DNA from: Acidobacteriaceae bacterium
GTDB taxonomy: Bacteria; Acidobacteriota; Terriglobia; Terriglobales; Acidobacteriaceae
Assembly (NCBI GenBank): GCA_003140075.1
Contig: PLIO01000247.1
Span: 4,061 to 36,622 of the forward strand
Reading direction: 5' to 3'
DNA length: 32,562 nucleotides
Under the pieces are notes generated by a model that worked only from the letters and a program-made list of their open reading frames with translations, did no database searches and was not told where the DNA came from. The position numbers and the translations under genes are program-made. Shown here in pieces: positions 7,536 through 14,239 of this stretch; position 1 is the stretch's first letter; each line of letters begins with the position of its first letter.

Positions 7536-8516
7536 ATGGCAACTTCCTCCACACACGGCCAACTGGGACACCGCACCATCCCGCTGGAATCGATTCTGGC
7601 AGCTCGCCAGCGCGTCTATCAGGCCGCGGTTCGCACGCCGCTGGTCCGCCTGTACTACGATGACGCTCCCTCCGAGATATATCTCAAGCTCGAGTCACTC
7701 CAACCGATCGGCTCGTTCAAGATCCGTGGCGCCTACAACGCCGTCTCCTTATTAAAGCCAGAGGACCGGGCAAGAGGCGTATGGACGATCAGCGCGGGCA
7801 ATGCGGCGCAGGGCGTGGCCCTGGCGGCCAAGCTTGCCGGAGTCCGCTGCGAAGTTCTGGTGATGGACACCGCGCCGGTCGCGAAGCTCGACGCTATCCG
7901 GCGACTGGGCGCCAGCATCCGCCAGGCGCCCATGGACGAGTGCTGGACTGCAGTCATCGAACGCAGGCATCCGGCGTTTCACGGCGTGTTCGTCCATCCC
8001 TTCGACGACGACGACTTCATCGCCGGCAACGCCACCTGCGGTCTGGAAATCCTCGAAGATTTGCCGGACGTGACCGCGATTGTGGCTGGTTTTGGCGGAG
8101 GCGGTCTGAGTTGCGGCATCGCATCCGCCACGGCCGCTCTGAAGCCGGACGTGAAAGTGTTCGCCGCCGAACCGGAGACGGCTGCGCCTCTGCACTTGTC
8201 GTTTGTCAAAGGCTCCGCGCAGAAGTTTCCCGGCTGGAAGACCAGCTTTGTCGACGGTTGTGGCGGCAAGACCGTCCTGCCCAGTATGTGGACGCTCGCC
8301 AGCCGCTTGCTGGCAGGCTCGATCATTACCTCGCTCGAAGAAACTCGCCGGGCCATGACGATCGCCGCTGCCCGCAATCACATCATCTGCGAGGGCGCAG
8401 CCGCGTGCGCGGTCGCGGCCGGACTCAGCGGCAAAGCAGGCAATGGCAAGATCTGCTGCGTCGTCAGTGGCGGCAACATCGATCTCAGCAAGTTCGCTGA
8501 GCTGGTGTCAGGGTAG
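7536..8516 (+). CDS. PLP-dependent serine/threonine dehydratase
   Basis: The 326 residues form a fold-type II PLP enzyme. 'GSFKIRGAYNAV' carries the Schiff-base lysine (K62), 'TISAGNAAQGVALAAKLAG' is the substrate-binding Asn loop, 'GFGGGGLSCGIASA' is the phosphate-binding glycine loop, and 'CCVVSGGNIDL' closes the domain. It should deaminate threonine or serine to 2-oxobutyrate or pyruvate. There is no C-terminal ACT domain, so it resembles the short catabolic type or serine racemase rather than feedback-regulated IlvA. The frame is open from 7449, overlapping mltG, but the ATG at 7536 gives the normal N-terminus. The gene ends in a strong inverted repeat shared with ruvX. Confidence 0.88.
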   Translation: MATSSTHGQLGHRTIPLESILAARQRVYQAAVRTPLVRLYYDDAPSEIYLKLESLQPIGSFKIRGAYNAVSLLKPEDRARGVWTISAGNAAQGVALAAKLAGVRCEVLVMDTAPVAKLDAIRRLGASIRQAPMDECWTAVIERRHPAFHGVFVHPFDDDDFIAGNATCGLEILEDLPDVTAIVAGFGGGGLSCGIASATAALKPDVKVFAAEPETAAPLHLSFVKGSAQKFPGWKTSFVDGCGGKTVLPSMWTLASRLLAGSIITSLEETRRAMTIAAARNHIICEGAAACAVAAGLSGKAGNGKICCVVSGGNIDLSKFAELVSG

Positions 8517-8520
8517 ATCA

Positions 8521-8628
8521 AGAATCCACCACGGAGACACGGAGTCACGGAGAAGACCTAAGAGGCAAAGAAATTTAGGATATTAAGAATTTTCTTCTCT
8601 GTGCCTCCGTGTCTCCGTGGTGGATTCT
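8521..8628. terminator. 36-bp inverted repeat, bidirectional terminator between convergent genes
   Basis: The arms 8521-8556 and 8593-8628 are reverse complements with only two differences. Each arm contains 8-bp units of the CACGGAGA type (8530-8553 in the left arm). The loop is 36 nt. It fills the gap between the dehydratase stop and the ruvX stop, so either transcript would end in the hairpin. The left arm is followed by purines and the right by TTCCT rather than a clean U-run. Confidence 0.75.
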
Positions 8629-8632
8629 CTTC

Positions 8633-9082
8633 CTAGCGAGCCCGCCCCTCCATCCACCCCTGCAGAATCAACACCGCGGCCATCCGGTCCACTGCCTTCG
8701 CGCGCTTTTCGATCGATAGCTCCGTCTCCCGTAGAAGCCGGTTCGCCTCGGCCGAGGTTAGTCGCTCGTCACACAGGTGCACTGGCAGCCGGAAGCGTTT
8801 GCGCAGATCTTCGGCGAAGAGCTGCATCTTGTCCGATTGTGTCCCTTCGGCGCCACTCATGCGCAGCGGTAGACCGACGACGATCTCCCGCACCCCATAC
8901 TCGCGAATTACCAGCTCCAGCGCCGCCAAGTCCTGCCGCTTGTTGCGACGCTGTAAAGTGTTCAGCCCCTGCGCCGTAATTCCCAGCGGATCGGAAACCG
9001 CGATCCCAATCCTTCTCGACCCAACGTCCAGGCCCAGAACCCGCCCGGCCGGTCGACCCGACTTTCCTTCATGACCGCTCAC
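8633..9082 (-). CDS. ruvX: Putative Holliday junction resolvase / pre-16S rRNA nuclease YqgF
   Basis: The 149-residue RNase H-fold protein has all family landmarks: 'GRVLGLDVGSRRIGIAVSD' with the first catalytic Asp (D19), 'REIVVGLPLRMSG', 'VHLCDERLTSAEA' with an acidic pair, and 'KAVDRMAAVLILQGWME' with the final Asp. In E. coli YqgF takes part in 16S rRNA 5'-end maturation; a role in Holliday junctions has also been proposed for the family. The start at 9082 has ~10 extra residues before the conserved core, which is within the normal range. The gene is convergent with the dehydratase and divergent from carD. Confidence 0.94.
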   Translation of the reverse strand: MSGHEGKSGRPAGRVLGLDVGSRRIGIAVSDPLGITAQGLNTLQRRNKRQDLAALELVIREYGVREIVVGLPLRMSGAEGTQSDKMQLFAEDLRKRFRLPVHLCDERLTSAEANRLLRETELSIEKRAKAVDRMAAVLILQGWMEGRAR

Positions 9083-9206
9083 GCCGCGATTATAAGCGCC
9101 ATCACCGGATTCCCACGCGGCAGCCTAGCCGGCCGCAAACCATCGCTCTAACTCTTCTTGCCACAGTCACTTACAAGGTCGTGCCATCTCAACCCCGCAT
9201 CCATCC

Positions 9207-9238
9207 TTGCTTTTGGTTCCATTTCGGCATAGTATGCC
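9207..9238 (+). promoter_or_regulatory. Promoter with embedded palindrome upstream of carD
   Basis: TTGCTT (9207-9212), a 17-bp spacer and TAGTAT (9230-9235) fit a housekeeping promoter. The -10 lies inside the perfect palindrome GGCATA-G-TATGCC (9226-9238), so a dimeric regulator bound there would block RNA polymerase. A further inverted pair AAACAG/CTGTTT follows at 9239-9260. Confidence 0.45.
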
Positions 9239-9296
9239 AAACAGTAGAGACACGCTGTTTCCCCACTAGACCCTTTCTCCTGCCCGGGTGCCTTTT

Positions 9297-9833
9297 ATGA
9301 GTGGTGCGGATCTGAATTTCCACATCGGCGACAAGGTCGTCTATCCCAACCACGGTGTGGGTGTGATCGAACAAATCAGCAGCCGTTCCATCGGCGCCAC
9401 GGTGGAAAGGTTCTATCTCCTCAACATTAAGGCCAGCAGCCTCAAGGTCATGGTGCCCTGCAACAACGTGGGCAGCGTAGGCATTCGCCGCGTGGTGCGC
9501 AACGGCGAGGTGCAGAAGATCATCGACTTCCTCTCCATCGGAGAAGACCTCACCACGGCCGACTGGAAAGACCGCTTCAAGGAGAACTCCGACCGCATGC
9601 GCACCGGCTCTCTGTTCGAGGTCGCAGGAGTGCTTAAGAGCCTGATCGCGCTCCACCAAGCCAAGCCTCTCTCCTTCCGCGAGAAGAAGATGCTCGAACG
9701 TGCCCGCTACCTGCTGGTCAGCGAACTCGCCATGTCCCGCAACTGCGAGGAGACCAAGATCGAGGAACTCCTCGGCCTGGCCTTAGCCAAGTGCAACCTG
9801 CGCTTCCCCGAAGCGAGTGAATTCCAGGCCTGA
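9297..9833 (+). CDS. CarD/CdnL-family transcription factor
   Basis: The ~178-residue protein begins with the RNA-polymerase-interacting domain ('FHIGDKVVYPNHGVGVIEQI', then 'FYLLNIKASSLKVMVPCNNVGSVGIRRVV') and continues with an all-helical C-terminal domain ('LSFREKKMLERARYLLVSELA'). CarD/CdnL proteins bind the RNA polymerase beta subunit and stabilise open complexes at promoters, including rRNA promoters; they are often essential. The ATG at 9297 is preferred to the in-frame GTG at 9288 as it begins closer to the conserved core; the Shine-Dalgarno is poor for both. It is divergent from ruvX and its promoter contains a palindrome, so it may be regulated. Confidence 0.9.
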   Translation: MSGADLNFHIGDKVVYPNHGVGVIEQISSRSIGATVERFYLLNIKASSLKVMVPCNNVGSVGIRRVVRNGEVQKIIDFLSIGEDLTTADWKDRFKENSDRMRTGSLFEVAGVLKSLIALHQAKPLSFREKKMLERARYLLVSELAMSRNCEETKIEELLGLALAKCNLRFPEASEFQA

Positions 9834-9864
9834 GTCAACTCACGAAGCAGCAACCCAACGACAT

Positions 9865-9922
9865 TGTCATCCTGAGGAAGCGGAGTCCGCGGCGAAGCCG
9901 AGGACTCCCGACGAAGGATCTC
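9865..9922. repeat. Dispersed TGTCATCCTGAG...GAAGGATCTCT intergenic repeat
   Basis: The outer words are the same type as at 2856-2897 (CATCCTGAG left, GAAGGATCT right). The interior adds an inverted GAGTCC/GGACTC pair around GCGGCGAAGCCGA. The remainder of the 9834-10125 gap shows nothing else I can name. Confidence 0.6.
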
Positions 9923-10125
9923 TGTAGCTTGTAGACAGAGCCACGAAAGCCGTGCCGTAGCCGTGACCATCGCTGTCGAGCCGCCCTGGAGGCGCTGCCA
10001 TCCCTCCCGAACCGGGAAATGTCTGAAATCCTGTCAATAGGCAGAAACTACACGATCGGGCCTAAATCACTCAAAGCACCGCAGATATAATTCCAGGAAG
10101 TGTGACTCATTCACCCATTCCAAAT

Positions 10126-10134
10126 TGCTATACT
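10126..10134 (+). promoter_or_regulatory. Extended -10 promoter element
   Basis: TG-C-TATACT is an extended -10 box with 5 of 6 matches to TATAAT. The -35 region is poor, as extended -10 promoters allow. Predicted start near 10141. Confidence 0.5.
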
Positions 10135-10140
10135 GAATAT

Positions 10141-10197
10141 ATAGAGTAAAAATTCAGGAAAACGAGGCGCGGCCCCTGGGCCGCGCCTTTTCTTTTG
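10141..10197 (+). ncRNA. Candidate ~55-nt terminated leader RNA or small RNA
   Basis: Transcription from the extended -10 would meet a strong intrinsic terminator: GGCGCGGCCC / GGGCCGCGCC (10166-10187, perfect 10-bp arms) followed by TTTTCTTTT. There is no ORF in the ~25 nt before the hairpin. The unit is either an independent small RNA or an attenuator in front of the nuclease gene at 10232. Confidence 0.4.
10166..10197 (+). terminator. Strong intrinsic terminator upstream of the PD-(D/E)XK gene
   Basis: A perfect 10-bp GC-rich stem (10166-10175 with 10178-10187) is followed immediately by a T-rich run 10188-10197. It is 333 bp past the carD stop, so it probably does not serve carD alone. 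Confidence 0.8.
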
Positions 10198-10231
10198 CGC
10201 AGAGTACTCGAGTCAGAGGACAAGCAGCGGA

Positions 10232-10696
10232 ATGGACGAATTCAAGTTCTTCGAGAGCTTCAAGGAGCGCGGCGAGTGGGCCGAGTTGCGCTTCATGGCC
10301 GATGCCATGCGCCACGGATACAAGGTGCTGAAGCCCTGGGGAGATTCGCAGCCCTTCGATGTCGCGCTCCATTTCGGCCGCCGCATCGTAAGAGTGCAGG
10401 CAAAATCCACCTCCTTCCGCGTAGGCACAGGATATACTTGCCAGCTCAAGAGCGGCTCGGGGCGGCCTTACACACTGGATACCATCGACTTTTTCGCCGC
10501 CTACGTCATCACCCAGGACACCTGGTACTTGATTCCGGCTCGGGTCCTTCTCGGCAAGGTCCGCAAAGAACGCCTTACGATCTGCCCCATGCAGCGGACG
10601 AAGGCAAATCGCTACAGCTACGAGTGCTACCGGGACGCCTGGCGCTTGCTGCGCCCGAAGCCGGGAGGAAGGAAGCCTCGGAGGGGCGGCAGATAA
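10232..10696 (+). CDS. PD-(D/E)XK endonuclease-like protein (intron endonuclease family)
   Basis: The 154 residues resemble the PD-(D/E)XK family related to the intron-encoded I-Ssp6803I: 'GEWAELRFMADAMRHGY' (helix with catalytic Glu, about 13-29), 'VLKPWGDSQPFDVALHFGRRIVRVQAKST' (Asp about 43 and Q-x-K about 55-57 as the catalytic D...QxK core), and 'VITQDTWYLIPARVLLGK'. Related genes are scattered singly in acidobacterial genomes. No group I intron was recognised around it. The last ~19 residues (from about 136, Arg/Pro/Gly-rich) lie inside a dispersed repeat also present at 11471, so the native C-terminus may have been replaced. A strong terminator sits 35 bp upstream of the ATG, and the Shine-Dalgarno is weak. 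Confidence 0.75.
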   Translation: MDEFKFFESFKERGEWAELRFMADAMRHGYKVLKPWGDSQPFDVALHFGRRIVRVQAKSTSFRVGTGYTCQLKSGSGRPYTLDTIDFFAAYVITQDTWYLIPARVLLGKVRKERLTICPMQRTKANRYSYECYRDAWRLLRPKPGGRKPRRGGR

Positions 10697-10793
10697 TAGC
10701 CCCGAGCCTGCCCTGAGCGGAGCCGAAGGGGGACGGCACCGTTTCCTCAGCACGCTCCCACGCTTTCGCAAAGAGCGCGAAAGGATGGGCCAC
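10638..10793. repeat. Dispersed repeat, copy 1 (upstream of the toxin-antitoxin pair)
   Basis: It aligns along its whole length with 11471-11675: it starts CCTGGCGCTTGCT, shares CGGAGGGGCGGCAGATAATA and AGCCTGCCCTGAG, and ends with GCGCGAAAGGATGGG, which pairs with CCCACGCTTTCGC to form a hairpin. It overlaps the last 59 bp of the nuclease gene. The block AGCCTGCCCTGAGCGGAGCC (10705 on) also occurs inverted at 28960-28983. Confidence 0.85.
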
Positions 10794-10872
10794 CCGTCCG
10801 CTCAAGCCAAGACCGGTCTGCAGTGGGGCACTATGTCTTGCCCACCGTCGTAGGCTCGGTTATACTTTAGGT

Positions 10873-11109
10873 ATGAAAACGGCGGTCTCCATTCCCAATG
10901 AACTTTTCGACGTGGCGGAACGCCTGGCGCGCCGCTCGCGGAAGTCACGGAGCCGGCTGTTTAGCGATGCCTTACGCGAGTATGTGGCGCGCCGCTCGCC
11001 CGACAGAATCACCGAGGCCATGGATGAGGCTCTGGCTGAAATCGGTGAGAGTAACGATCCCTTCGTAGCGGCGGCTTCCCGCAGGCGGCTGGAGCAGAGC
11101 GAGTGGTAA
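10873..11109 (+). CDS. Ribbon-helix-helix-type antitoxin of a MazF-type module
   Basis: The 78 residues begin 'MKTAVSIPNELFDVAERLA', the short beta-strand plus helix of CopG/MetJ-like DNA-binding antitoxins, followed by 'SRSRLFSDALREYVARR'. The acidic, probably flexible C-terminus (about 45-78, many Glu/Asp) would wrap the toxin. Such antitoxins neutralise the toxin and repress the shared promoter. The stop overlaps the start of the toxin gene by 7 nt, typical of translational coupling. The module lies between the two dispersed-repeat copies. Confidence 0.85.
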   Translation: MKTAVSIPNELFDVAERLARRSRKSRSRLFSDALREYVARRSPDRITEAMDEALAEIGESNDPFVAAASRRRLEQSEW

Positions 11110-11447
11110 TCTCGCAAGGCGAGATCTGGTGGGCAGATTTGCCCGCCCCGACCGGCTCGGGCCCAGGCTTCCGTAGGCCGGTAGCGGTTGTTCAAAGCGA
11201 CGCACTCAACCAGAGCCGAATCTCTACGGTGGTTTGCGTCCCGCTGACCGGCAATCTGAAATGGGCTCTTGCGCCGGGCAACGTCAGCTTATCGGCGCGG
11301 GTTACCGGACTGCCAAAAGATTCGGTCGCCAATGTGTCGCAAGTTATTTCTCTCGACAAATCCCTGCTGACGGAACGCGTCGGCAAACTCCCGCGGCCCA
11401 AGTTGGAGCTACTTTTTTCGGGGATTGATCTGGTGCTGGGCAGGTAG
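11103..11447 (+). CDS. mazF: MazF/PemK-family mRNA interferase toxin
   Basis: The 114 residues fit the MazF fold: 'QGEIWWADLPAPTGSGPGFRRPVAVVQSDALNQS' (about 5-38) contains the conserved G-E-I-W-W opening and the R-R-P-V-x-V-V-Q strand, then 'TVVCVPLTGNL', 'GLPKDSVANVSQVISLDKSLLTERVGKL'. MazF toxins cleave single-stranded RNA at short motifs and stop translation. The GTG start at 11103 has GGAG about 8 nt upstream and overlaps the antitoxin stop. Length is normal and no frame damage is visible. It is probably a functional type II module. Confidence 0.92.
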   Translation: MVISQGEIWWADLPAPTGSGPGFRRPVAVVQSDALNQSRISTVVCVPLTGNLKWALAPGNVSLSARVTGLPKDSVANVSQVISLDKSLLTERVGKLPRPKLELLFSGIDLVLGR

Positions 11448-11470
11448 AAATTTGTTCCACCAAATTAAGT

Positions 11471-11675
11471 CCTGGCGCTTGCTCCGCCCGAAACCGGAGA
11501 AAAGAGAGCCCCGGAGGGGCGGCAGATAATAGCCCAGAGCCTGCCCTGAGATAGCCAAAGGGACGTAAACCCTGGGTAAGCTCCAGACGGATGGAACCGA
11601 GTCCCGTGGGGACGGCACACCGTTTCCTCCGCACGCTCCCACCCTTTCGCAAAGGGCGCGAAAGGATGGGTGACC
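11471..11675. repeat. Dispersed repeat, copy 2 (downstream of the toxin-antitoxin pair)
   Basis: Homologous to 10638-10793 and in the same orientation, beginning 24 bp after the mazF stop. It carries an extra ~45-bp insert (about 11562-11608) that itself contains the hairpin GTCCC-GTG-GGGAC. The first ~50 bp correspond to the stretch that in copy 1 codes for the nuclease C-terminus, but here no nuclease gene precedes them. Confidence 0.85.
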
Positions 11676-11682
11676 GGCCACT

Positions 11683-12609
11683 TCAGCATGGGTAGAGCGA
11701 GGCGACTTCCTGTTTCCTCGCAGGGAAAAAGTCCCAAAAAATGAGGCCACGCTTTGGAATCACGCTCGCTGCGAAGCTGCTGGGCCCAAGGTGGATGCCA
11801 TAAGCTGACAGTCCCGAAAGGAGTTTCCGAACATCCCGCGCAAACGACACGACGTGCTGCTCGGGGATTGGGGTATAGCCCTCGGCGTGTTTAAGCAGCG
11901 TCGTTTGGCGAGTGGCCTTTAGGAAAGAAGTCGCCTCGTCAACGAGGGGCGCTGAGTCTTGGGGCACTCGATCGGGGAAGGCGGGGTTCTTCAAACGTGC
12001 ACCAATCTTTGCGAGCCGCTTTTGGACGCTGCTCGCGTATTCGTCTTGAGACACCACATCGATCTGTCGTCGCGTCGACAGCCTCAAGCCGGCATCCCAT
12101 CGCTCGTGCGGCGGAATGTCGCCTCGCAGAATGTCGCTAGCGTCAAAGCCCGGCCCAACTATTTCCACAAGGACTTTCTCCTCGTCTGGGACGGTCACGC
12201 CAGCCAAGCTGTACTGATCAGCGTAAGGACTTGCAGGTTCCAGTAAGGCTGCGACCATGCCTTCAAGCCGTAGCTCCTCAATCGTTGTTGGCAATTCCGC
12301 CAGCGTAAGAAGATAGCCACCTCTTCGGCGGGTCCAGCGCTCGTGACGCTTATCAATTCGCAGAAGGAGTTTCGAGAATCCGCCATTTCTACAGAATCGG
12401 TGAACAGCCTTGGCTGACGCCTTCGACCAATCGGAAACGACGACTCCGGAAAGCACGGGAAGGCTCAGGGCATGCATCCATAGCATGCTGGTGGTCTTTA
12501 GGCACCCACGCACCAACTCCAGGGCCGAAAGGAGATTCGCCGTGTCGACTGCTTCGATCTCAAGAGGCAGTTTTGGTGGTGCTTTGGACACGTCAGGCCT
12601 TATTGGCAT
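11683..12609 (-). CDS. Unrecognised protein, last gene of the NUDIX/2TM/HIT group
   Basis: I do not recognise a family with confidence. The frame is open from 12705, but the ATG at 12609 (MPIRPDVSKAP, 308 residues) overlaps the HIT gene stop by only 17 nt and suits translational coupling; no strong Shine-Dalgarno is seen. The protein is soluble, with no signal or TM segment. The middle part is the most family-like: 'SKLLLRIDKRHERWTRRRGGYLL' (basic, Gly-Gly) and 'EKVLVEIVGPGFDASDILRGDIPPHERW', a pattern that loosely recalls ATP-grasp proteins (basic residues, then acidic ligands). This is a guess. Its place behind the HIT gene suggests a role linked to nucleotide chemistry. It ends next to dispersed-repeat copy 2. 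Confidence 0.6.
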   Translation of the reverse strand: MPIRPDVSKAPPKLPLEIEAVDTANLLSALELVRGCLKTTSMLWMHALSLPVLSGVVVSDWSKASAKAVHRFCRNGGFSKLLLRIDKRHERWTRRRGGYLLTLAELPTTIEELRLEGMVAALLEPASPYADQYSLAGVTVPDEEKVLVEIVGPGFDASDILRGDIPPHERWDAGLRLSTRRQIDVVSQDEYASSVQKRLAKIGARLKNPAFPDRVPQDSAPLVDEATSFLKATRQTTLLKHAEGYTPIPEQHVVSFARDVRKLLSGLSAYGIHLGPSSFAASVIPKRGLIFWDFFPARKQEVASLYPC

Positions 12610-13252
12610 CAATTGCCGCTGAAAAGAGCGCAGGAAGTTGTTGCAACGTAGACAATAGCGCGGGCTCGCGACCGCACTCTCGCCAGTCCCAATCGGTTTT
12701 TCCAATCGAATCGGCTACCAATTTGCGCATGTACTGTGAGGGAAGATTGGCAACCGGGAAGACGTAGCGGTCGCCGGCCACGTCCTCGAAAAATAAATAC
12801 GAGGCATCTGCTGGAATCATTTCTTTGACATGTTGAAATGAGCTTACATTGCTCGCTCTGAATTCACGCTTGAGGACGTCGAGCACACCATCGGCAGCTA
12901 CAGGCACCGCATGGAGGTGAGCATGGTCAATCCCGCATCCGCCCGATTCCACTCCTCGAGTTCCGTGCTCAAAAAAAACGCACGCGCCATATGCTTCTCG
13001 TAGAATCGCCCTGGCCTCCACGCAGAGATTTTCCAGCTCTTCATTGTGTTCCTTCGAAAGGTCTGCCAGTGCGCAGGAGTGCTTGATCGGGACCACTAAT
13101 AGGTGACCTTGTGTGATTTGTCCTACGCTCGGAATGACGCGAAACCGCCTCGTCCCGAGAATCGTCCGGTCAAACAATTCGGGGAGATATCGCTGAACAA
13201 AGGCATTGTTGCGACCGTCGGAAAATTCATCACAGAAGTCACACGTTTTCAA
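12593..13252 (-). CDS. HIT-family nucleotide hydrolase/transferase
   Basis: The 219-residue protein contains the HIT fold. 'FRVIPSVGQITQGHLLVVPIKHSCALADL' is the conserved beta-sheet region, and 'GCGIDHAHLHAVPV' gives the catalytic His triad H110-x-H112-x-H114. Two Cys at 4 and 7 (TCDFC) may bind zinc, as in some HIT proteins. HIT enzymes hydrolyse or transfer nucleotidyl groups (for example ADP-linked substrates). The C-terminal ~90 residues are an extension beyond the minimal ~110-residue HIT domain. The start is TTG at 13252, with AGGGAG 6-8 nt upstream, and the TTGA overlap with the upstream stop supports co-translation with the 2TM gene. Confidence 0.85.
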   Translation of the reverse strand: MKTCDFCDEFSDGRNNAFVQRYLPELFDRTILGTRRFRVIPSVGQITQGHLLVVPIKHSCALADLSKEHNEELENLCVEARAILREAYGACVFFEHGTRGVESGGCGIDHAHLHAVPVAADGVLDVLKREFRASNVSSFQHVKEMIPADASYLFFEDVAGDRYVFPVANLPSQYMRKLVADSIGKTDWDWRECGREPALLSTLQQLPALFSAAIDANKA

Positions 13253-14112
13253 TTGTCTCTCCCTGGTTCTCTTCCACCAGCCGCCGGTCGTGATACGGCC
13301 GGGTTGTCGTTCGCGGCCTGGGCGTCGGCCAGGGGTTTGGGCGGCGGCTGATACTGATGAATAATCTCGTCCGTCAACTCTGTGGCGTGTTCCGCGATTG
13401 CTCTTGCGTTTGCAGCGTAGACACTATACATGTCTTTCGGGCTCACTGGCCTCAGCGTCAATGCTGGAGATGTCAAATTCTGAAAGGCGGCGAGGTAGTG
13501 GCTTGCGACAATCACATTATCCACCCATGTCGTTCCGACGGGCGTAGCACTGTAAACATACAACTTAAAATTTTCCCTAACGCCCCCTTCGAGTTTATTA
13601 CGAATCTTCCACATTACCTCTATCGATTTCTTGATCGTGTTGACCAAATCGCGACCCGTGTCTTCCTCCGACCTCTTGGCGGCGATTTCACAATTCGGAT
13701 CCAAGAAGTAGATCTCTATTTTCACCTTATGGCGAACGCGATCCATGATCGTCGGCTCGAACTCCGTATCCCGTGCCCATTCGTGATGTGCAATCCCGAC
13801 CAGCATGGACTTCTCGCTTGCCGATGCTAACAACTCGCACCATCGGTGGGGATCTATATCCTTTCTCGACGCGTAAACTTCCGTTACACCCATTTTCAAG
13901 AATCTTTGATAAACCTCTTCGGTAACGGGACTCAGTATCGTCGTCATCGACGCTGCGATGAGAGACGCTCCGACGCTGATGAGCACTGTAGCGATGTTTG
14001 GGTGAGGCTTTGGCCAGATGGCAAACAGCAAGCCCACTAAGACAAAGATTATTCCGATCGAGAAAACGATCGCTAAGCTATGCTGCCGAAGAAAAATCTT
14101 GAACTTCGTCAC
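13249..14112 (-). CDS. Two-TM membrane protein with a cytoplasmic C-terminal domain, possible effector
   Basis: The chosen start is GTG at 14112 with GAGG 7 nt upstream, giving 287 residues; the open frame begins at 14181. Two hydrophobic helices (about 12-33 and 39-60) form a hairpin at the N-terminus. The rest is soluble: 'HRWCELLASASEKSMLVGIAHHEW', 'KVKIEIYFLDPNCEIAAKRSEED' and 'KLYVYSATPVGTTWVDNVIVASHYL'. The 'ixxxFLDP...AxxR' pattern recalls phospholipase-D-like domains (compare DUF5919), but no HKD motif is present. The tail is low-complexity Pro/Ala. The 2TM-plus-sensor layout resembles SLATT-type membrane effectors, which I infer only from architecture. Co-translated with the HIT gene. 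Confidence 0.65.
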   Translation of the reverse strand: MTKFKIFLRQHSLAIVFSIGIIFVLVGLLFAIWPKPHPNIATVLISVGASLIAASMTTILSPVTEEVYQRFLKMGVTEVYASRKDIDPHRWCELLASASEKSMLVGIAHHEWARDTEFEPTIMDRVRHKVKIEIYFLDPNCEIAAKRSEEDTGRDLVNTIKKSIEVMWKIRNKLEGGVRENFKLYVYSATPVGTTWVDNVIVASHYLAAFQNLTSPALTLRPVSPKDMYSVYAANARAIAEHATELTDEIIHQYQPPPKPLADAQAANDNPAVSRPAAGGREPGRDN

Positions 14113-14239
14113 AGATTCGCCTCGCAATGCTGTCCTTGAGAATAGCCAGACGTTCTGACTCCTGCAGTTGATAGCAGGCAATGTCGAAGCCCAGATACGC
14201 CCTATTGAACGAGGAACCCTTGGGGAAGAGAAAATTAGA

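Noticed and set aside
10166..10197. Rho-independent terminator of carD
   Set aside because: It lies 333 bp beyond the carD stop, and a separate extended -10 is just upstream; carD read-through remains possible but is not the simplest reading.
10154..10771. Minus-strand frame of 205 residues opposite the nuclease-like gene
   Set aside because: It is the antisense shadow of the nuclease gene and the repeat (LRAGSGL-type words) with no family resemblance.
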